Below, piece by piece: positions 8,168-18,432 of a DNA stretch of 44,150 nt (the stretch's first letter is position 1; the number at the start of each line of letters is the position of its first letter). The DNA is from Flavobacterium psychrophilum (lineage in GTDB: Bacteria; Bacteroidota; Bacteroidia; Flavobacteriales; Flavobacteriaceae), in NCBI GenBank assembly GCA_945872875.1, contig CAMCBB010000002.1, forward strand, positions 1 to 44,150. Reading direction: 5' to 3'. The notes under the pieces are model-generated. The model was not told where the DNA came from. It ran no database searches and saw only the letters and a list, made by a program, of their open reading frames with translations. The position numbers and the translations under genes are program-made.

Positions 8168-10177
8168 ATGAAGTTAGATTCTAAAATACCAGAAGGACAC
8201 ATTTCTCAGAAATGGACTGATTATAAAGACCATTTAAAATTAGTTGCTCCAAATAATAGACCAAAAATTGACATTATTGTAGTTGGAACAGGATTGGCCG
8301 GAGCTTCTGCAGCAGCTTCTTTTGGAGAAATGGGTTATAATGTAAAAGCATTTTGTTTTCAAGATTCGCCACGCCGTGCGCACTCAATTGCAGCTCAAGG
8401 GGGAATCAATGCAGCAAAAAATTATCAAAATGACGGAGATAGTATCTTCCGTTTATTCTATGATACCATTAAAGGGGGTGATTACAGAGCTCGTGAAGCG
8501 AATGTACATCGTTTAGCTGAAGTTTCTGGAAACATTATCGACCAATGTGTGGCTCAAGGAGTTCCATTTGCTAGAGATTATGGCGGATTGCTTGACAACC
8601 GTTCATTTGGTGGAACCCAAGTTCAAAGAACTTTTTATGCCGCTGGACAAACTGGACAACAATTATTGTTAGGAGCTTATTCTGCTTTATCAAGACAAAT
8701 TGGTTTAGGACGTGTAAAAATGTTTAACCGTCACGAAATGCTAGATTTAGTAAAAGTTGATGGTAAAGCTCGTGGAATTATTGCCCGTAATTTAATTACT
8801 GGGGAGTTAGAAAGACATTCAGCCCATGCCGTTGTAATTGCTTCTGGAGGATATGGAAATGTTTATTTCCTTTCTACAAATGCTATGGGAAGTAATGTTT
8901 CTGCAGGTTGGAAAGTTCACAAACAAGGGGCTTTATTTGCTAATCCTTGTTTTGTTCAAATACACCCAACATGTATTCCGGTTCATGGAACGAATCAAGC
9001 AAAACTAACATTAATGTCCGAATCTTTGCGAAATTCAGGCCGTATTTGGGTGCCAAAGAAAAAAGAAGATGCCGAAGCTATTCGTGCAGGTAAATTAAAA
9101 CCTACGCAAATAGTTGAAGAAGATAGAGATTACTACTTAGAAAGAAAATATCCATCCTTTGGAAATTTAGCTCCGAGAGATATTTCTTCAAGAGCAGCTA
9201 AAGAAGTATGTGATGCAGGTCATGGGATAGAGTCTAATGATACCAACGAAGGTGTTTATTTAGATTTCTCTACAGAGATTCAAAATAAAGGGAAACAGGC
9301 GGCTTATGCTAAAGGTAATCACAATCCTTCTGCAGATGAAATAATTGCATTAGGGAAACAATGGCTTAAAGAAAAGTATGGTAACTTGTTTACTATGTAT
9401 CAGAAAATTACAGACGAAAATCCGTATGAAACGCCAATGAAAATTTATCCAGCGGTGCACTACACCATGGGTGGTGTTTGGGTAGATTATAACTTACAAT
9501 CTACAATTCCGGGTTGTTTCGTTGCTGGAGAAGCTAACTTCTCTGATCACGGAGCAAATCGTCTTGGAGCATCTGCATTAATGCAAGGCTTGGCAGACGG
9601 CTATTTTGTATTACCATACACCGTTTCTAATTATTTGGCAGATGAAATCCGAACTGGAAAAATTTCTACAGAAACTCAAGAATTTATCGATGCAGAAAAT
9701 AGAGTTAAAGACGCAATTGATAAGTTTTTAAATAATAAAGGTTCTAAATCAGTGGATCATTTTCACAAGCGTTTGGGATTAATTATGTGGAATAAAGTAG
9801 GGATGGGGAGAAATGAAGCAGGCTTAAAAGAAGCTATTGCAGAAATTACTGCTCTTAAAGAAGAGTTCTACAAAGAAGTAAATGTTCCAGGAAGCGCTAA
9901 TGAATTTAACCCTCAACTAGAAAAAGCACTTCGTGTAGCTGATTTTATTGATTTAGGACAATTAATGGCAATGGATGCATTACAAAGAAATGAATCTTGT
10001 GGAGGTCACTTCCGTGAAGAATATCAAGACTCAGAGGGAGAAACACTTCGAGATGATAAAAACTTTTCTTTTGTAGGAGCTTGGGAATATAAAGGAAATG
10101 ACATCAGTCAAGAAGTACTTCACAAAGAAGAATTGAAATACGAGTTTATCAAAATTGCAGCTAGAAATTACAAATAA
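8168..10177 (+). CDS. sdhA: Succinate dehydrogenase / fumarate reductase flavoprotein subunit
   Basis: The 669-residue flavoprotein oxidises succinate to fumarate (TCA cycle) at the cytoplasmic face of the membrane. The dinucleotide-binding motif [19 protein letters not shown] is near residue 40 and the [13 protein letters not shown] stretch carries the expected FAD-linking His. Active-site motifs follow (HPTCIPVHG, the RDISSRA arginine, the late [21 protein letters not shown]-binding segment). The length of about 670 residues is typical of the type B enzymes of Bacteroidota and Epsilonproteobacteria and longer than the E. coli protein. It sits between sdhC and sdhB with short gaps (12 and 7 nt), so all three are cotranscribed. 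Confidence 0.97.
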   Translation: MKLDSKIPEGHISQKWTDYKDHLKLVAPNNRPKIDIIVVGTGLAGASAAASFGEMGYNVKAFCFQDSPRRAHSIAAQGGINAAKNYQNDGDSIFRLFYDTIKGGDYRAREANVHRLAEVSGNIIDQCVAQGVPFARDYGGLLDNRSFGGTQVQRTFYAAGQTGQQLLLGAYSALSRQIGLGRVKMFNRHEMLDLVKVDGKARGIIARNLITGELERHSAHAVVIASGGYGNVYFLSTNAMGSNVSAGWKVHKQGALFANPCFVQIHPTCIPVHGTNQAKLTLMSESLRNSGRIWVPKKKEDAEAIRAGKLKPTQIVEEDRDYYLERKYPSFGNLAPRDISSRAAKEVCDAGHGIESNDTNEGVYLDFSTEIQNKGKQAAYAKGNHNPSADEIIALGKQWLKEKYGNLFTMYQKITDENPYETPMKIYPAVHYTMGGVWVDYNLQSTIPGCFVAGEANFSDHGANRLGASALMQGLADGYFVLPYTVSNYLADEIRTGKISTETQEFIDAENRVKDAIDKFLNNKGSKSVDHFHKRLGLIMWNKVGMGRNEAGLKEAIAEITALKEEFYKEVNVPGSANEFNPQLEKALRVADFIDLGQLMAMDALQRNESCGGHFREEYQDSEGETLRDDKNFSFVGAWEYKGNDISQEVLHKEELKYEFIKIAARNYK

Positions 10178-10184
10178 TAGAATT

Positions 10185-10946
10185 ATGTCTTCAGCAAAAA
10201 ACATCAATATTACCCTTAAAATTTGGCGTCAAAAAGACTCCAAAGCAAAAGGAAATTTAGAGACTTATAAATTAGATAAAGTTTCTACAGCAAGTTCGTT
10301 TTTGGAAATGTTAGACCAATTGAACGAACAATTAATAAACGATAAAATCGAACCTATTGCGTTTGATCACGACTGTCGTGAAGGAATCTGCGGAATGTGT
10401 TCTTTATACATTAATGGTCGTGCTCACGGGCCAGACACTGGAATCACAACTTGTCAATTACACATGAGAATGTTTAAAGATGGCGATACAATATTTGTAG
10501 AACCATGGAGAAGTAAAGCATTTCCTGTAATTAAAGACTTAGTTGTTGATAGAAGTGCTTTTGATAGAATCCAACAAGCAGGAGGATTTGTATCGGTTAA
10601 TACTTCTGGAAATACAATTGATGCTAATGCTACTCCAATTCCAAAAAATGATGCCGACAAAGCCTTCGAAGCTGCAGCTTGTATTGGTTGTGGAGCGTGT
10701 GTTGCAACTTGTAAAAATGGTTCGGCAATGTTATTCGTTGGAGCAAAAGTATCTCAATATGCGTTATTGCCTCAAGGTAAAGTTGAAGCTACTAATCGTG
10801 TTTTAAATATGGTGCGTCAAATGGACGAAGAAGGATTTGGAAACTGTACCAATACAGGCGCATGCGAAATTGAGTGTCCAAAAGGAATTTCATTAGAAAA
10901 TATTGCTCGTATGAATAGAGAATATTTATTGGCAACTTTAAAATAA
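10185..10946 (+). CDS. sdhB: Succinate dehydrogenase / fumarate reductase iron-sulfur subunit
   Basis: The 253-residue subunit carries electrons from FAD to the membrane anchor. The N-terminal ferredoxin domain holds the [2Fe-2S] cysteines in [16 protein letters not shown] and the later TTCQLH. The C-terminal domain holds the [4Fe-4S] motif [14 protein letters not shown] and the second cluster [14 protein letters not shown]. The ATG at 10185 is chosen over an in-frame codon at 10155 that would overlap sdhA; it lies 7 nt after the sdhA stop and gives the usual [16 protein letters not shown] start. Last enzymatic gene of the operon. Confidence 0.97.
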   Translation: MSSAKNINITLKIWRQKDSKAKGNLETYKLDKVSTASSFLEMLDQLNEQLINDKIEPIAFDHDCREGICGMCSLYINGRAHGPDTGITTCQLHMRMFKDGDTIFVEPWRSKAFPVIKDLVVDRSAFDRIQQAGGFVSVNTSGNTIDANATPIPKNDADKAFEAAACIGCGACVATCKNGSAMLFVGAKVSQYALLPQGKVEATNRVLNMVRQMDEEGFGNCTNTGACEIECPKGISLENIARMNREYLLATLK

Positions 10947-10952
10947 AAAATT

Positions 10953-11504
10953 ATGATAAAAAAAATCTTATTATCCGCAGTAATTATTACATCAGTATTT
11001 TCATGTACTTCTGGTGATAGTTCAAACAATGACACAACTGGAGGTGGCGGTTCTACATCTACAGCAGCTATGGTAACAAGAGTTGACGGAGTAGTTCATG
11101 ATATGCCTCCGCAAGGTGGTGGTAACTCAGCTGATGCCTCAGGAGGCATTTACGGCAATACCTATTTTTTATTAAATGGGTATAAAAATATTACTACCGG
11201 CAAAATATTAGCAGGAAATACTATCTACACCATGAAAATTGCAATTCCAAAAAGTGATTTGACTGTTGGGCAGCATAGTTTTACAAGTTCAATTGCCCCT
11301 GGAGGATATTATGCTGATTTTGATATTACTGGTCCTATTCCTGCAGAAACAGTAAATACAACAGCTGGATATATTAATGTAACAAGTTATAATGCTACAA
11401 CAAAACAAATGAAAGGGAATTTTAATTTTACTACAAATAACGGAGTAAATTTAAATGCAACTTCTCATACATTAATTGGTTCATTTGATTATATATTAAA
11501 CTAA
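10953..11504 (+). CDS. Small predicted lipoprotein of unknown function at the end of the sdh operon
   Basis: A 183-residue protein whose N-terminus is a lipoprotein signal peptide (MIKKILLSAVIITSVFSC, lipid-attachment Cys18), followed by a Ser/Thr/Gly/Asn-rich linker (residues ~19-40) and a compact, probably beta-rich domain with GNTYFLLNGY, YTMKIAIP and MKGNFNFTT strands. The pattern recalls the small DUF-type lipoproteins common in Flavobacterium, but I do not recognise a specific family. It starts 6 nt after sdhB and ends at a strong terminator, so it is very likely cotranscribed with sdhCAB. Whether that reflects function or read-through is unknown. Confidence 0.75.
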   Translation: MIKKILLSAVIITSVFSCTSGDSSNNDTTGGGGSTSTAAMVTRVDGVVHDMPPQGGGNSADASGGIYGNTYFLLNGYKNITTGKILAGNTIYTMKIAIPKSDLTVGQHSFTSSIAPGGYYADFDITGPIPAETVNTTAGYINVTSYNATTKQMKGNFNFTTNNGVNLNATSHTLIGSFDYILN

Positions 11505-11522
11505 TAAATCAATTACAATTTT

Positions 11523-11558
11523 AAAAAACGCATTCATTAAGTTGGATGCGTTTTTTTT
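11523..11558 (+). terminator. Terminator of the sdhCAB-lipoprotein operon
   Basis: The perfect inverted repeat AAAAAACGCAT / ATGCGTTTTTT with a 12-nt loop is followed by a run of T, 19 nt after the lipoprotein stop. TATCTTTG at 11558-11565 overlaps its end and may be the -7 box of the following GH92 gene. Confidence 0.88.
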
Positions 11559-11580
11559 ATCTTTGAATTAAAATAGTTCT

Positions 11581-14382
11581 ATGAAAAAAATATTTTCCCT
11601 TCTCGTTTTAATAATTTCTATAAATTCTTTTAGTCAAAAGCTCCACCAATTGGTTAATCCAATGATAGGAACTGGAGGTCATGGGCATACTTATCCTGGC
11701 GCCACGGTGCCATTTGGGATGGTACAGCTGTCTCCAGACACTAGAATTGACGGTAGCTGGGATGGATGTTCGGGATATCATTATGACGACTCTACAATTT
11801 ATGGTTTTTCACATACCCATTTAAACGGAACAGGCTGCTCTGATTTTGGAGATATTATGCTGATGCCCACGATGGGAAAACCAACGCTGGATAATAAAGT
11901 CTATTCTTCCAAATTTTCTCATAAAAATGAAAAGGCTAGCGCTGGGTTTTATTCTGTTAAATTAGATAAACACAATATCGATGTACGCTTAACATCGTCT
12001 ACACGAGTTGGATTTCATGAATACACCTTTAATGCTGCTGGGCAAGCCAACATTATTCTCGATTTAAATCACCGCGATTTATTGCTGGGAGGGGAAGTGC
12101 ATGTGATAAATAGTAAAACTATTGAGGTGAGGCGCGAAAGCGAAGCTTGGGCAAAAAACCAAATTGTATTTGCCCGTATAGAGTTTAGCGAGCCCATGAA
12201 AGTAACCGATATTCGAAGTAACGGCGATTACATGCATTCTCCCGAAAACGAATATATAGGTGGATCTCAAACAGCAATTAGTTTTTCTAAAAAAGTGATA
12301 AAAGGCGAAAAAATACTTGTGAAAGTTTCACTTTCGCCAACAAGTTATGAAGGAGCAAAATTAAACAGTTCTGAAATCAAAGATTGGAATTTTGAACGAG
12401 TAAAGAAAGAAGCTGAGCAACTTTGGGAGAACCAATTATCTAAAATTCAAATTACAGAAGCTGATAAAAATAAAAAAACCATTTTCTACACCGCTTTATA
12501 CCATACAATGGTGCAACCCAATATCGCTCAAGATATAGACGGCAAATACCGTGGTCGCGACAACCAAATCCACAAAGCTGAAGGATTTGATTATTACTCA
12601 GTTTTCTCGCTTTGGGACACCTTTCGCGCAGCACATCCTTTGTATACATTAATAGAAAAGAAACGAACAGCCGATTTTATAAATACCTTTTTAAAACAAT
12701 ACGAACAAGGCGGAAGATTGCCAGTTTGGGAATTGGCTTCCAATGAAACTGATTGTATGATTGGCTACCATTCGGTCTCGGTTATGGCTGACGCTATGGC
12801 CAAAGGAATAACAGGTTTTGACTACGAAAAAGCATTTGAAGCAGCCAAACACAGTGCGATGTTAGATCATTTAGGATTGGAGGCTTATAAAAGGCAAGGT
12901 TTTATTTCAATGGATGACGAACATGAAAGTGTTTCTAAAACATTAGAATATGCTTATGACGATTGGTGTATTGCTCAAATGGCAGAAATTTTAAACAAAA
13001 AAGAAGACTACAATTATTTTATGAAGCGTTCCCAAAATTGGAAAAATGTCTTCGATTGGAATACCCATTTTATGCGTCCAAAGAAAAATGGTGGTTGGGA
13101 CAAACCATTTGATGCAAGAGAAATCAATAATAATTTTACCGAAGGCAATTCTTGGCAGTATTCGTTTTTTGTGCCACAAGATATAGATGGAATGATTGCC
13201 GCCTATGGAGGAAAAGATAAATTTGAAGCCAAATTGGATGAAATGTTCAACAGCGAAAGCAAAACTACCGGTCGTGAACAAGCCGATGTTACCGGTTTAA
13301 TTGGGCAATACGCACACGGAAACGAACCAAGTCACCACATGGCCTATTTGTACAATTATGTTGGTAAACCAGAAAAAACCACCCAAAAAGTGCATTATAT
13401 TTTAGATAATTTTTACAAAAATACTCCAGACGGATTAATTGGAAACGAAGATTGTGGGCAAATGAGTGCTTGGTATGTTTTGAGTGCAATGGGGATTTAT
13501 GCAGTGACTCCAGGATTGCCTAATTGGAGTTTATCTAGCCCTTATTTTAGTGATATTAAAGTCAATTTTGAAGACAAAACTACCAAAGAAATTTTCCAAA
13601 AAATGCCTGTTAGAACTATGGAAAATTTTGGAATAAATAGTAATTATAAAGACATTGCAGTTGGTTTTTCTTATAATGAAATTATTCCTGTTCCCGTAAT
13701 TCAAGCAGACGGTAAATCGTTTAAAGACAAAATGAAGATTACTTTACAACATCCTTATGCTTATGCAGAAATTTATCATTCGTTTGATAATATTAAATTT
13801 GAAAAATATATTGAACCAATTGAAATTACAAATTCAACCGAAATTTATTCTTATTGTATAGAGGGGGCAAGAAAATCAGATTGTATTAAAGGCCATTTCT
13901 TTAAAAAACCAAACAATTATACTATAGATATCAAATCGAAATACAATCCGCAATACCATGCAGGTGGACCAGAAGGCTTAATAGATGGAATTAACGGAAC
14001 AGAAAACTGGCGAAAAGGCGATTGGCAAGGCTATCAAAGTCAGGATTTTGAAGCTGTAATTGATTTACAAAAAGAGCAAATGGTTCATTCTTTTTCAGCA
14101 AATTGTCTTCAAGATTCCCGTTCTTGGATACTATTTCCATCAACAGTTGAATATTATGTTTCGAATGATAATGTAAATTTCACCCTTGTAGGAAGTGTGA
14201 AAAATGAAATCAGTCCAAAATATGAAGTGAATAAACTTCAAAATTTCGAATTCAATTCAGCTACAGAAATCAATGCCAAATACATTAAAGTGAAAGCCTA
14301 TAATTTTGGAAAATTGCCCGAATGGCATCAAGGTTTTGGTGGTGATGCCTTTATTTTTATTGATGAAATAACTATTAAATAA
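11581..14382 (+). CDS. Secreted GH92 family alpha-mannosidase with C-terminal discoidin domain
   Basis: The 933-residue protein has a signal peptide (MKKIFSLLVLIISINSFSQ), the GH92 N-terminal beta-sandwich starting with VNPMIGTGGHGHTYPGA (~24-260), an (alpha/alpha)6 catalytic domain (~280-680), a chitobiase C-terminal-like segment (~690-770) and an F5/8 type C carbohydrate-binding domain (~785-933). Family motifs are clear: YSVFSLWDTFRAAHPLYT, GNEPSHHMAYLYNY and GNEDCGQMSAWYVLSAMG. GH92 enzymes are calcium-dependent exo-alpha-mannosidases acting on N-glycans or fungal mannan. There are no susCD genes or other glycosidases beside it, so it is not in an evident polysaccharide-utilisation locus. 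A TATCTTTG box lies 15 nt upstream of the ATG. It is probably periplasmic; no T9SS domain is present. Confidence 0.93.
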   Translation: MKKIFSLLVLIISINSFSQKLHQLVNPMIGTGGHGHTYPGATVPFGMVQLSPDTRIDGSWDGCSGYHYDDSTIYGFSHTHLNGTGCSDFGDIMLMPTMGKPTLDNKVYSSKFSHKNEKASAGFYSVKLDKHNIDVRLTSSTRVGFHEYTFNAAGQANIILDLNHRDLLLGGEVHVINSKTIEVRRESEAWAKNQIVFARIEFSEPMKVTDIRSNGDYMHSPENEYIGGSQTAISFSKKVIKGEKILVKVSLSPTSYEGAKLNSSEIKDWNFERVKKEAEQLWENQLSKIQITEADKNKKTIFYTALYHTMVQPNIAQDIDGKYRGRDNQIHKAEGFDYYSVFSLWDTFRAAHPLYTLIEKKRTADFINTFLKQYEQGGRLPVWELASNETDCMIGYHSVSVMADAMAKGITGFDYEKAFEAAKHSAMLDHLGLEAYKRQGFISMDDEHESVSKTLEYAYDDWCIAQMAEILNKKEDYNYFMKRSQNWKNVFDWNTHFMRPKKNGGWDKPFDAREINNNFTEGNSWQYSFFVPQDIDGMIAAYGGKDKFEAKLDEMFNSESKTTGREQADVTGLIGQYAHGNEPSHHMAYLYNYVGKPEKTTQKVHYILDNFYKNTPDGLIGNEDCGQMSAWYVLSAMGIYAVTPGLPNWSLSSPYFSDIKVNFEDKTTKEIFQKMPVRTMENFGINSNYKDIAVGFSYNEIIPVPVIQADGKSFKDKMKITLQHPYAYAEIYHSFDNIKFEKYIEPIEITNSTEIYSYCIEGARKSDCIKGHFFKKPNNYTIDIKSKYNPQYHAGGPEGLIDGINGTENWRKGDWQGYQSQDFEAVIDLQKEQMVHSFSANCLQDSRSWILFPSTVEYYVSNDNVNFTLVGSVKNEISPKYEVNKLQNFEFNSATEINAKYIKVKAYNFGKLPEWHQGFGGDAFIFIDEITIK

Positions 14383-14391
14383 TAGCGAATA

Positions 14392-15990
14392 CTATTTACT
14401 TAAATCGAACGGCTGTTCTACATCCCAATTGGCACGAACATCCAATTCTTTAGGAAAATAAATAACTTCTTCGCTTTGACGAAGTGCTAAGAAATTTCCT
14501 GGCGTCCATTCATTATCATTATTATCATCATAAATAAGGCGCAAGGTGTATTTTCTTGGCTCTAATAATTCAAAGTTTAGAACGGTATTTTTATCCGAAT
14601 ATTCACTTGCCATTACTGCTTCTTTTTCGTCGAGTAATTGCACAATTACAGGAAATCGTTTTACATTTTCGAGAGTTACCTTTAGATTTCCATAATCAGA
14701 AATGTCATTTGTAGAAAATTTATAAGAGAGCGAGTCATTTTGAACATCGTAATAATTATGCAATGCACCTGGGAGTAATCTCAAATTGTATTTTTCTAAT
14801 GGTTCTTTTGAAAATAAAAATTTTAGTTTTTGATTATAGGAATCATATTCGGTTGTGAATTTTACTTCTGAAGAATCTTTCTTTATCAATTTCATTTTAG
14901 TCACATCCCATTTGCTTATTGGGCTATTGGAATTTATTGCAAAATCTTCTCTAAAATTTAGCGTTCCAGAAACAGCTGATGTAAAACTTAAACTGTCTTT
15001 TTTCTGATCTTTAACTTTTAAGGAATACGATTTAGCATAATTGTTTTTAGAAATTGCAACCTTAATACTGTCTCCTTTTGGAGCTTTAAACCACAATTGA
15101 AGCGAATCTTTTTTTGGTAATTTGGTTAATATATAAGGTATTTCTTCTGTGCCTTTTTTTATTGAAATTTTCACTTCTTTGCTATTTCCCTCATAGCCCA
15201 TCGTGTATCTTGCCGCCGAAGCTTGGGAGAAATTGATTGATTTAAAAGCCAATTCTTCTTTAAATAATTCCAATTCGTAAACGGTGTCATTTGGGATGGT
15301 AATAAAATCTTTTTGGAATCCAATTTTATCTGTTTTAGGATCAAATTTATTATTTGAGTTGGCATCTTTTAAAGCAATAAGTCGGTATTTTCCTTTTTTC
15401 AAATTTTCAAATTTCCCAATTTTTAAACTGTCTAAAGTATTGGTTACATACCTTGGAACTTGTTTGTAAATAATAGAATCGGTGTATTTATCATTTACTT
15501 CATATAATAAAATAGAAACAAAGTGATCTATTTTTCTTGCAATCGCATCTTTTGTAGTCACACCCAATGTAAGCGAATCGATATAATTTCCGGTAGAAAA
15601 AACATATTTAAATTGCTGGTAAGGGTTGTTTTCGTTATTGTCTTGAATGCTACTTCCAAAATTAATACTGTAGGTTGTATTTGGCAGTAAAGTATCTTTT
15701 ATTTTTATGGATAGCGTTTTACTTGCTGTTGCTGGTAAAATTTCTGGTTGGGATTTCATTGGTGGAGAAATAATCAACTGTTTTGAAACCTCTTTCAACT
15801 TTACAAATTCATTAAAAGTTAATTTGATTTCTTTTCTATTAAAATTAAGTGAACCATTTTTTGGCAAACTAGTAGTAAGCACCGGAGCAATTGTGTCTTT
15901 TTTTCCACCAGTAATCATACCTCTTTTAGCACAACCAATGGTAGTTATAGTTAGTAATAAAAGTAGATATTTACAATTTAAGCTTTGCAT
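14392..15990 (-). CDS. Ig-like domain (Big_5/SbsA-type) lipoprotein
   Basis: A 532-residue predicted lipoprotein: signal peptide ending TITTIGC with lipidated Cys20, then a bacterial Ig-like domain (residues ~30-135: IAPVLTTSLPKNGSLNF, EIKLTFNEFVKL, NTTYSINFGSSIQDNN) of the kind that binds at cell-surface or envelope sites, followed by a long beta-rich region with LRLIYDDNNDNEWTPGNF near the C-terminus. Such proteins are common in Bacteroidota and have no assigned reaction. The gene converges with GH92 (9 nt apart) without an obvious terminator between them, and runs in the same direction as nothing upstream. Expected at the periplasmic face or surface of the outer membrane. Confidence 0.8.
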   Translation of the reverse strand: MQSLNCKYLLLLLTITTIGCAKRGMITGGKKDTIAPVLTTSLPKNGSLNFNRKEIKLTFNEFVKLKEVSKQLIISPPMKSQPEILPATASKTLSIKIKDTLLPNTTYSINFGSSIQDNNENNPYQQFKYVFSTGNYIDSLTLGVTTKDAIARKIDHFVSILLYEVNDKYTDSIIYKQVPRYVTNTLDSLKIGKFENLKKGKYRLIALKDANSNNKFDPKTDKIGFQKDFITIPNDTVYELELFKEELAFKSINFSQASAARYTMGYEGNSKEVKISIKKGTEEIPYILTKLPKKDSLQLWFKAPKGDSIKVAISKNNYAKSYSLKVKDQKKDSLSFTSAVSGTLNFREDFAINSNSPISKWDVTKMKLIKKDSSEVKFTTEYDSYNQKLKFLFSKEPLEKYNLRLLPGALHNYYDVQNDSLSYKFSTNDISDYGNLKVTLENVKRFPVIVQLLDEKEAVMASEYSDKNTVLNFELLEPRKYTLRLIYDDNNDNEWTPGNFLALRQSEEVIYFPKELDVRANWDVEQPFDLSK

Positions 15991-16069
15991 TCCTTTTTAA
16001 TTTATTCGCAAAATAACAATTATATTTAGAGGTAACGAAATCTTTTGATTTATAATTAACTAAAAATAA

Positions 16070-16750
16070 TTATTGCGTCATGGCCATGCAAACAATACTC
16101 AATCGTGCCCCCGGAATTTTTAGCAATTCTCTGCCACAAGCTTCTAGTGTTGAACCGGTGGTAATCACATCATCAATAAGTAAAAAATTCTTGTTGTGAT
16201 GCGACTCATCCGCAGTTATACTAAAGATACTTTTTGCCATTTCACTTCGACCTAAAATATTCTTGTTGGTTTGTGTTTTAGAATATATAGTTCTAATTAA
16301 CACATTATCATCGTAAGGTATTTTTGTGCTTTCGGATAGTGCTTTTCCAAAGGTTTCCACCTGATTGTACCCCCGTTTTTTGAGTCTTTTTCTATGTAAC
16401 GGCACCGGAATAATAAAATCAACATCCTGCAATTCCTTAATGCTTTTTATTTCTTCGGCATACCAATAGCCAACCGCAGTTCCTATTTCTTGATGTCCTT
16501 TGTACTTGAGTTTGTGAATTAATTCTTGAACAATTCCTTTTTTGTGGAAATAAAATAAAGCACCGGCAAACTCAATTGGAATTCTGCCATAAAATTTTAC
16601 ATGCGCTTCGTTGTTTTCTATTTTAGAATGATTAGTCAGCGGAATTTCGTGTCGGCAAACGGTGCAAATTACTTTTTCATTGGCCAACAAAAATGAATTA
16701 CACCCCGCACACGCTTTCGGGAAAAATAAATTAAGGAGCTTTTCAAACAT
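16070..16750 (-). CDS. ComF family phosphoribosyltransferase-like protein
   Basis: This 226-residue protein has an N-terminal zinc finger with Cys14, Cys17, Cys29 and Cys32 (ACAGC...ICTVC) and a C-terminal PRT-fold domain with the PRPP-binding loop FLLIDDVITTGSTLEACG near residue 190. A middle HRKRLKKRGYNQVETFGKAL motif is diagnostic for ComF/GntX. ComF acts in natural transformation on the cytoplasmic side of DNA uptake in other bacteria; GntX relatives have less clear roles. No other competence genes are nearby. It stands alone between the Ig-like lipoprotein and the divergent glyS. Confidence 0.88.
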   Translation of the reverse strand: MFEKLLNLFFPKACAGCNSFLLANEKVICTVCRHEIPLTNHSKIENNEAHVKFYGRIPIEFAGALFYFHKKGIVQELIHKLKYKGHQEIGTAVGYWYAEEIKSIKELQDVDFIIPVPLHRKRLKKRGYNQVETFGKALSESTKIPYDDNVLIRTIYSKTQTNKNILGRSEMAKSIFSITADESHHNKNFLLIDDVITTGSTLEACGRELLKIPGARLSIVCMAMTQ

Positions 16751-16819
16751 CAGCTAAACTATTTGTTACTTAAATTTAATAAAAATCCAAATAGCAATAT
16801 AATTTAAACGCACTTTTTA

Positions 16820-16827
16820 TATTTTTG
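16820..16827 (+). promoter_or_regulatory. -7 box of glyS
   Basis: TATTTTTG matches TAnnTTTG and ends 7 nt before the glyS ATG, implying a leader of only a few bases. No TTG lies at the expected -33 distance. Confidence 0.55.
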
Positions 16828-16834
16828 CACCACT

Positions 16835-18379
16835 ATGGCAAAACAAGAAGATATATTTAAGAATGTAGTTTCGCATGCAAAAGAATACGGATTTATTTTT
16901 CCGTCAAGCGAAATTTACGATGGACTTAGTGCAGTTTATGATTATGCACAAAATGGAGTAGAGTTAAAGAAAAACATCCGCGAATATTGGTGGAAAGCAA
17001 TGGTGCAAATGCACGAAAATATTGTTGGATTGGATGCGGCAATATTAATGCATCCTACTACGTGGAAAGCTTCTGGGCATGTGGATGCTTTTAACGATCC
17101 ATTAATTGACAATAAAGATTCTAAAAAAAGATACCGCGCCGATGTTTTAATTGAGGATTATGCCGAAAAATTAAATCTGAAAGCCAAAAAAGAAATAGAA
17201 AAAGCAAAAGTACGCTTTGGTGATGCTTTTAACGAACAAGAATTCATCACTACCAATGCGCGTGTAGTGGAATATTTAGCTAAAGAAAGAGAAATTCTTG
17301 AAAGAATGGGCCGTTCTTTAGGTAATGGCGATTTGGAAGATGTGAAAGCATTGATTGAAGAATTGGAAATTGCCGATCCGGAAACAGGTTCTAGAAACTG
17401 GACCGAAGTGCGTCAGTTTAATCTGATGTTTGGAACCAAGCTTGGTGCTTCTGCAGATACTGCAATGGATTTATACCTTCGTCCAGAAACAGCGCAAGGA
17501 ATTTTTGTGAATTTCTTAAATGTACAAAAATCCGGGCGTATGAAAATTCCATTCGGAATTGCACAAACCGGAAAAGCCTTTAGAAACGAAATTGTAGCCC
17601 GTCAATTTATTTTCCGTATGCGTGAATTTGAGCAAATGGAAATGCAATTCTTTGTAAAACCAGGCGAAGAAATGAAATGGTACGACTACTGGAAAGATAC
17701 CCGATTGAAATGGCATTTATCTCTTGGTTTAGGAAAAGAAAATTACCGTTTTCACGATCATGAAAAATTAGCCCATTATGCTAATGCTGCTGCCGATATT
17801 GAGTTTAACTTCCCATTTGGTTTTAAAGAATTGGAAGGAATCCATTCTAGAACCGATTTCGATTTAAAAGCACACGAACAATTTTCAGGAAGAAAATTAC
17901 AATATTTTGACACCGAATTGAATCAAAACTATGTGCCGTATGTAGTAGAAACTTCGGTTGGATTAGATAGAATGTTTTTAGCTGTATTTGCAACTTCTTT
18001 AAAAGAAGAAACGCTAGAAGACGGATCCTTACGAACCGTATTGAGTTTGCCAGCGGTTTTAGCTCCAACCAAAGCGGCGATTTTACCATTGGTAAAAAAA
18101 GATGGATTACCAGAAATTGCGCAGCAAATAATAGCCGATTTAAAATGGGATTTCAATGTAACTTATGATGAAAAAGATGCAGTAGGAAGACGCTACAGAA
18201 GACAAGATGCTCTTGGAACTCCGTTTTGTATTACTGTAGATCATCAAACGATAGAAGACCAAACGGTAACTATTCGTCATAGAGATACCATGAAACAAGA
18301 TCGCGTTAAGATCTCCGATTTAAAAACCATTATAGAAAACGAAGTTTCTATGAAAAACTGGTTGCAAAAAATGATCTAA
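16835..18379 (+). CDS. glyS: Glycine--tRNA ligase (single-chain, alpha2 type)
   Basis: The 514-residue class II synthetase charges tRNA-Gly and is of the eukaryote/archaea-like homodimeric type, not the bacterial alpha2beta2 type. Motif 2 is visible as FRNEIVARQFIFRMREFEQMEMQFF, preceded by the class-specific RPETAQGIFVNF, with motif 3 as VGLDRMFLAVF. The C-terminal anticodon-binding domain (~410-514) includes VGRRYRRQDALGTPFCI. The length is normal for Bacteroidota. The gene is monocistronic, divergent from comF, and ends at a hairpin shared with the convergent thiL. Confidence 0.97.
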   Translation: MAKQEDIFKNVVSHAKEYGFIFPSSEIYDGLSAVYDYAQNGVELKKNIREYWWKAMVQMHENIVGLDAAILMHPTTWKASGHVDAFNDPLIDNKDSKKRYRADVLIEDYAEKLNLKAKKEIEKAKVRFGDAFNEQEFITTNARVVEYLAKEREILERMGRSLGNGDLEDVKALIEELEIADPETGSRNWTEVRQFNLMFGTKLGASADTAMDLYLRPETAQGIFVNFLNVQKSGRMKIPFGIAQTGKAFRNEIVARQFIFRMREFEQMEMQFFVKPGEEMKWYDYWKDTRLKWHLSLGLGKENYRFHDHEKLAHYANAAADIEFNFPFGFKELEGIHSRTDFDLKAHEQFSGRKLQYFDTELNQNYVPYVVETSVGLDRMFLAVFATSLKEETLEDGSLRTVLSLPAVLAPTKAAILPLVKKDGLPEIAQQIIADLKWDFNVTYDEKDAVGRRYRRQDALGTPFCITVDHQTIEDQTVTIRHRDTMKQDRVKISDLKTIIENEVSMKNWLQKMI

Positions 18380-18397
18380 TTGAAATTCAATACTCAT

Positions 18398-18432
18398 AAA
18401 AAAATCCACTAAGAAATTAGTGGATTTTTTTT
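18398..18432. terminator. Bidirectional terminator between glyS and thiL
   Basis: The inverted repeat AATCCACTA / TAGTGGATT with a 6-nt loop is flanked by A-run and T-run, so it can serve glyS on the plus strand and thiL on the minus strand. The thiL stop lies inside its T-run edge. Confidence 0.88.

Noticed and set aside
11581..14382. Polysaccharide-utilisation locus around the GH92 gene
   Set aside because: No susC/susD pair, regulator or other carbohydrate enzyme is adjacent.
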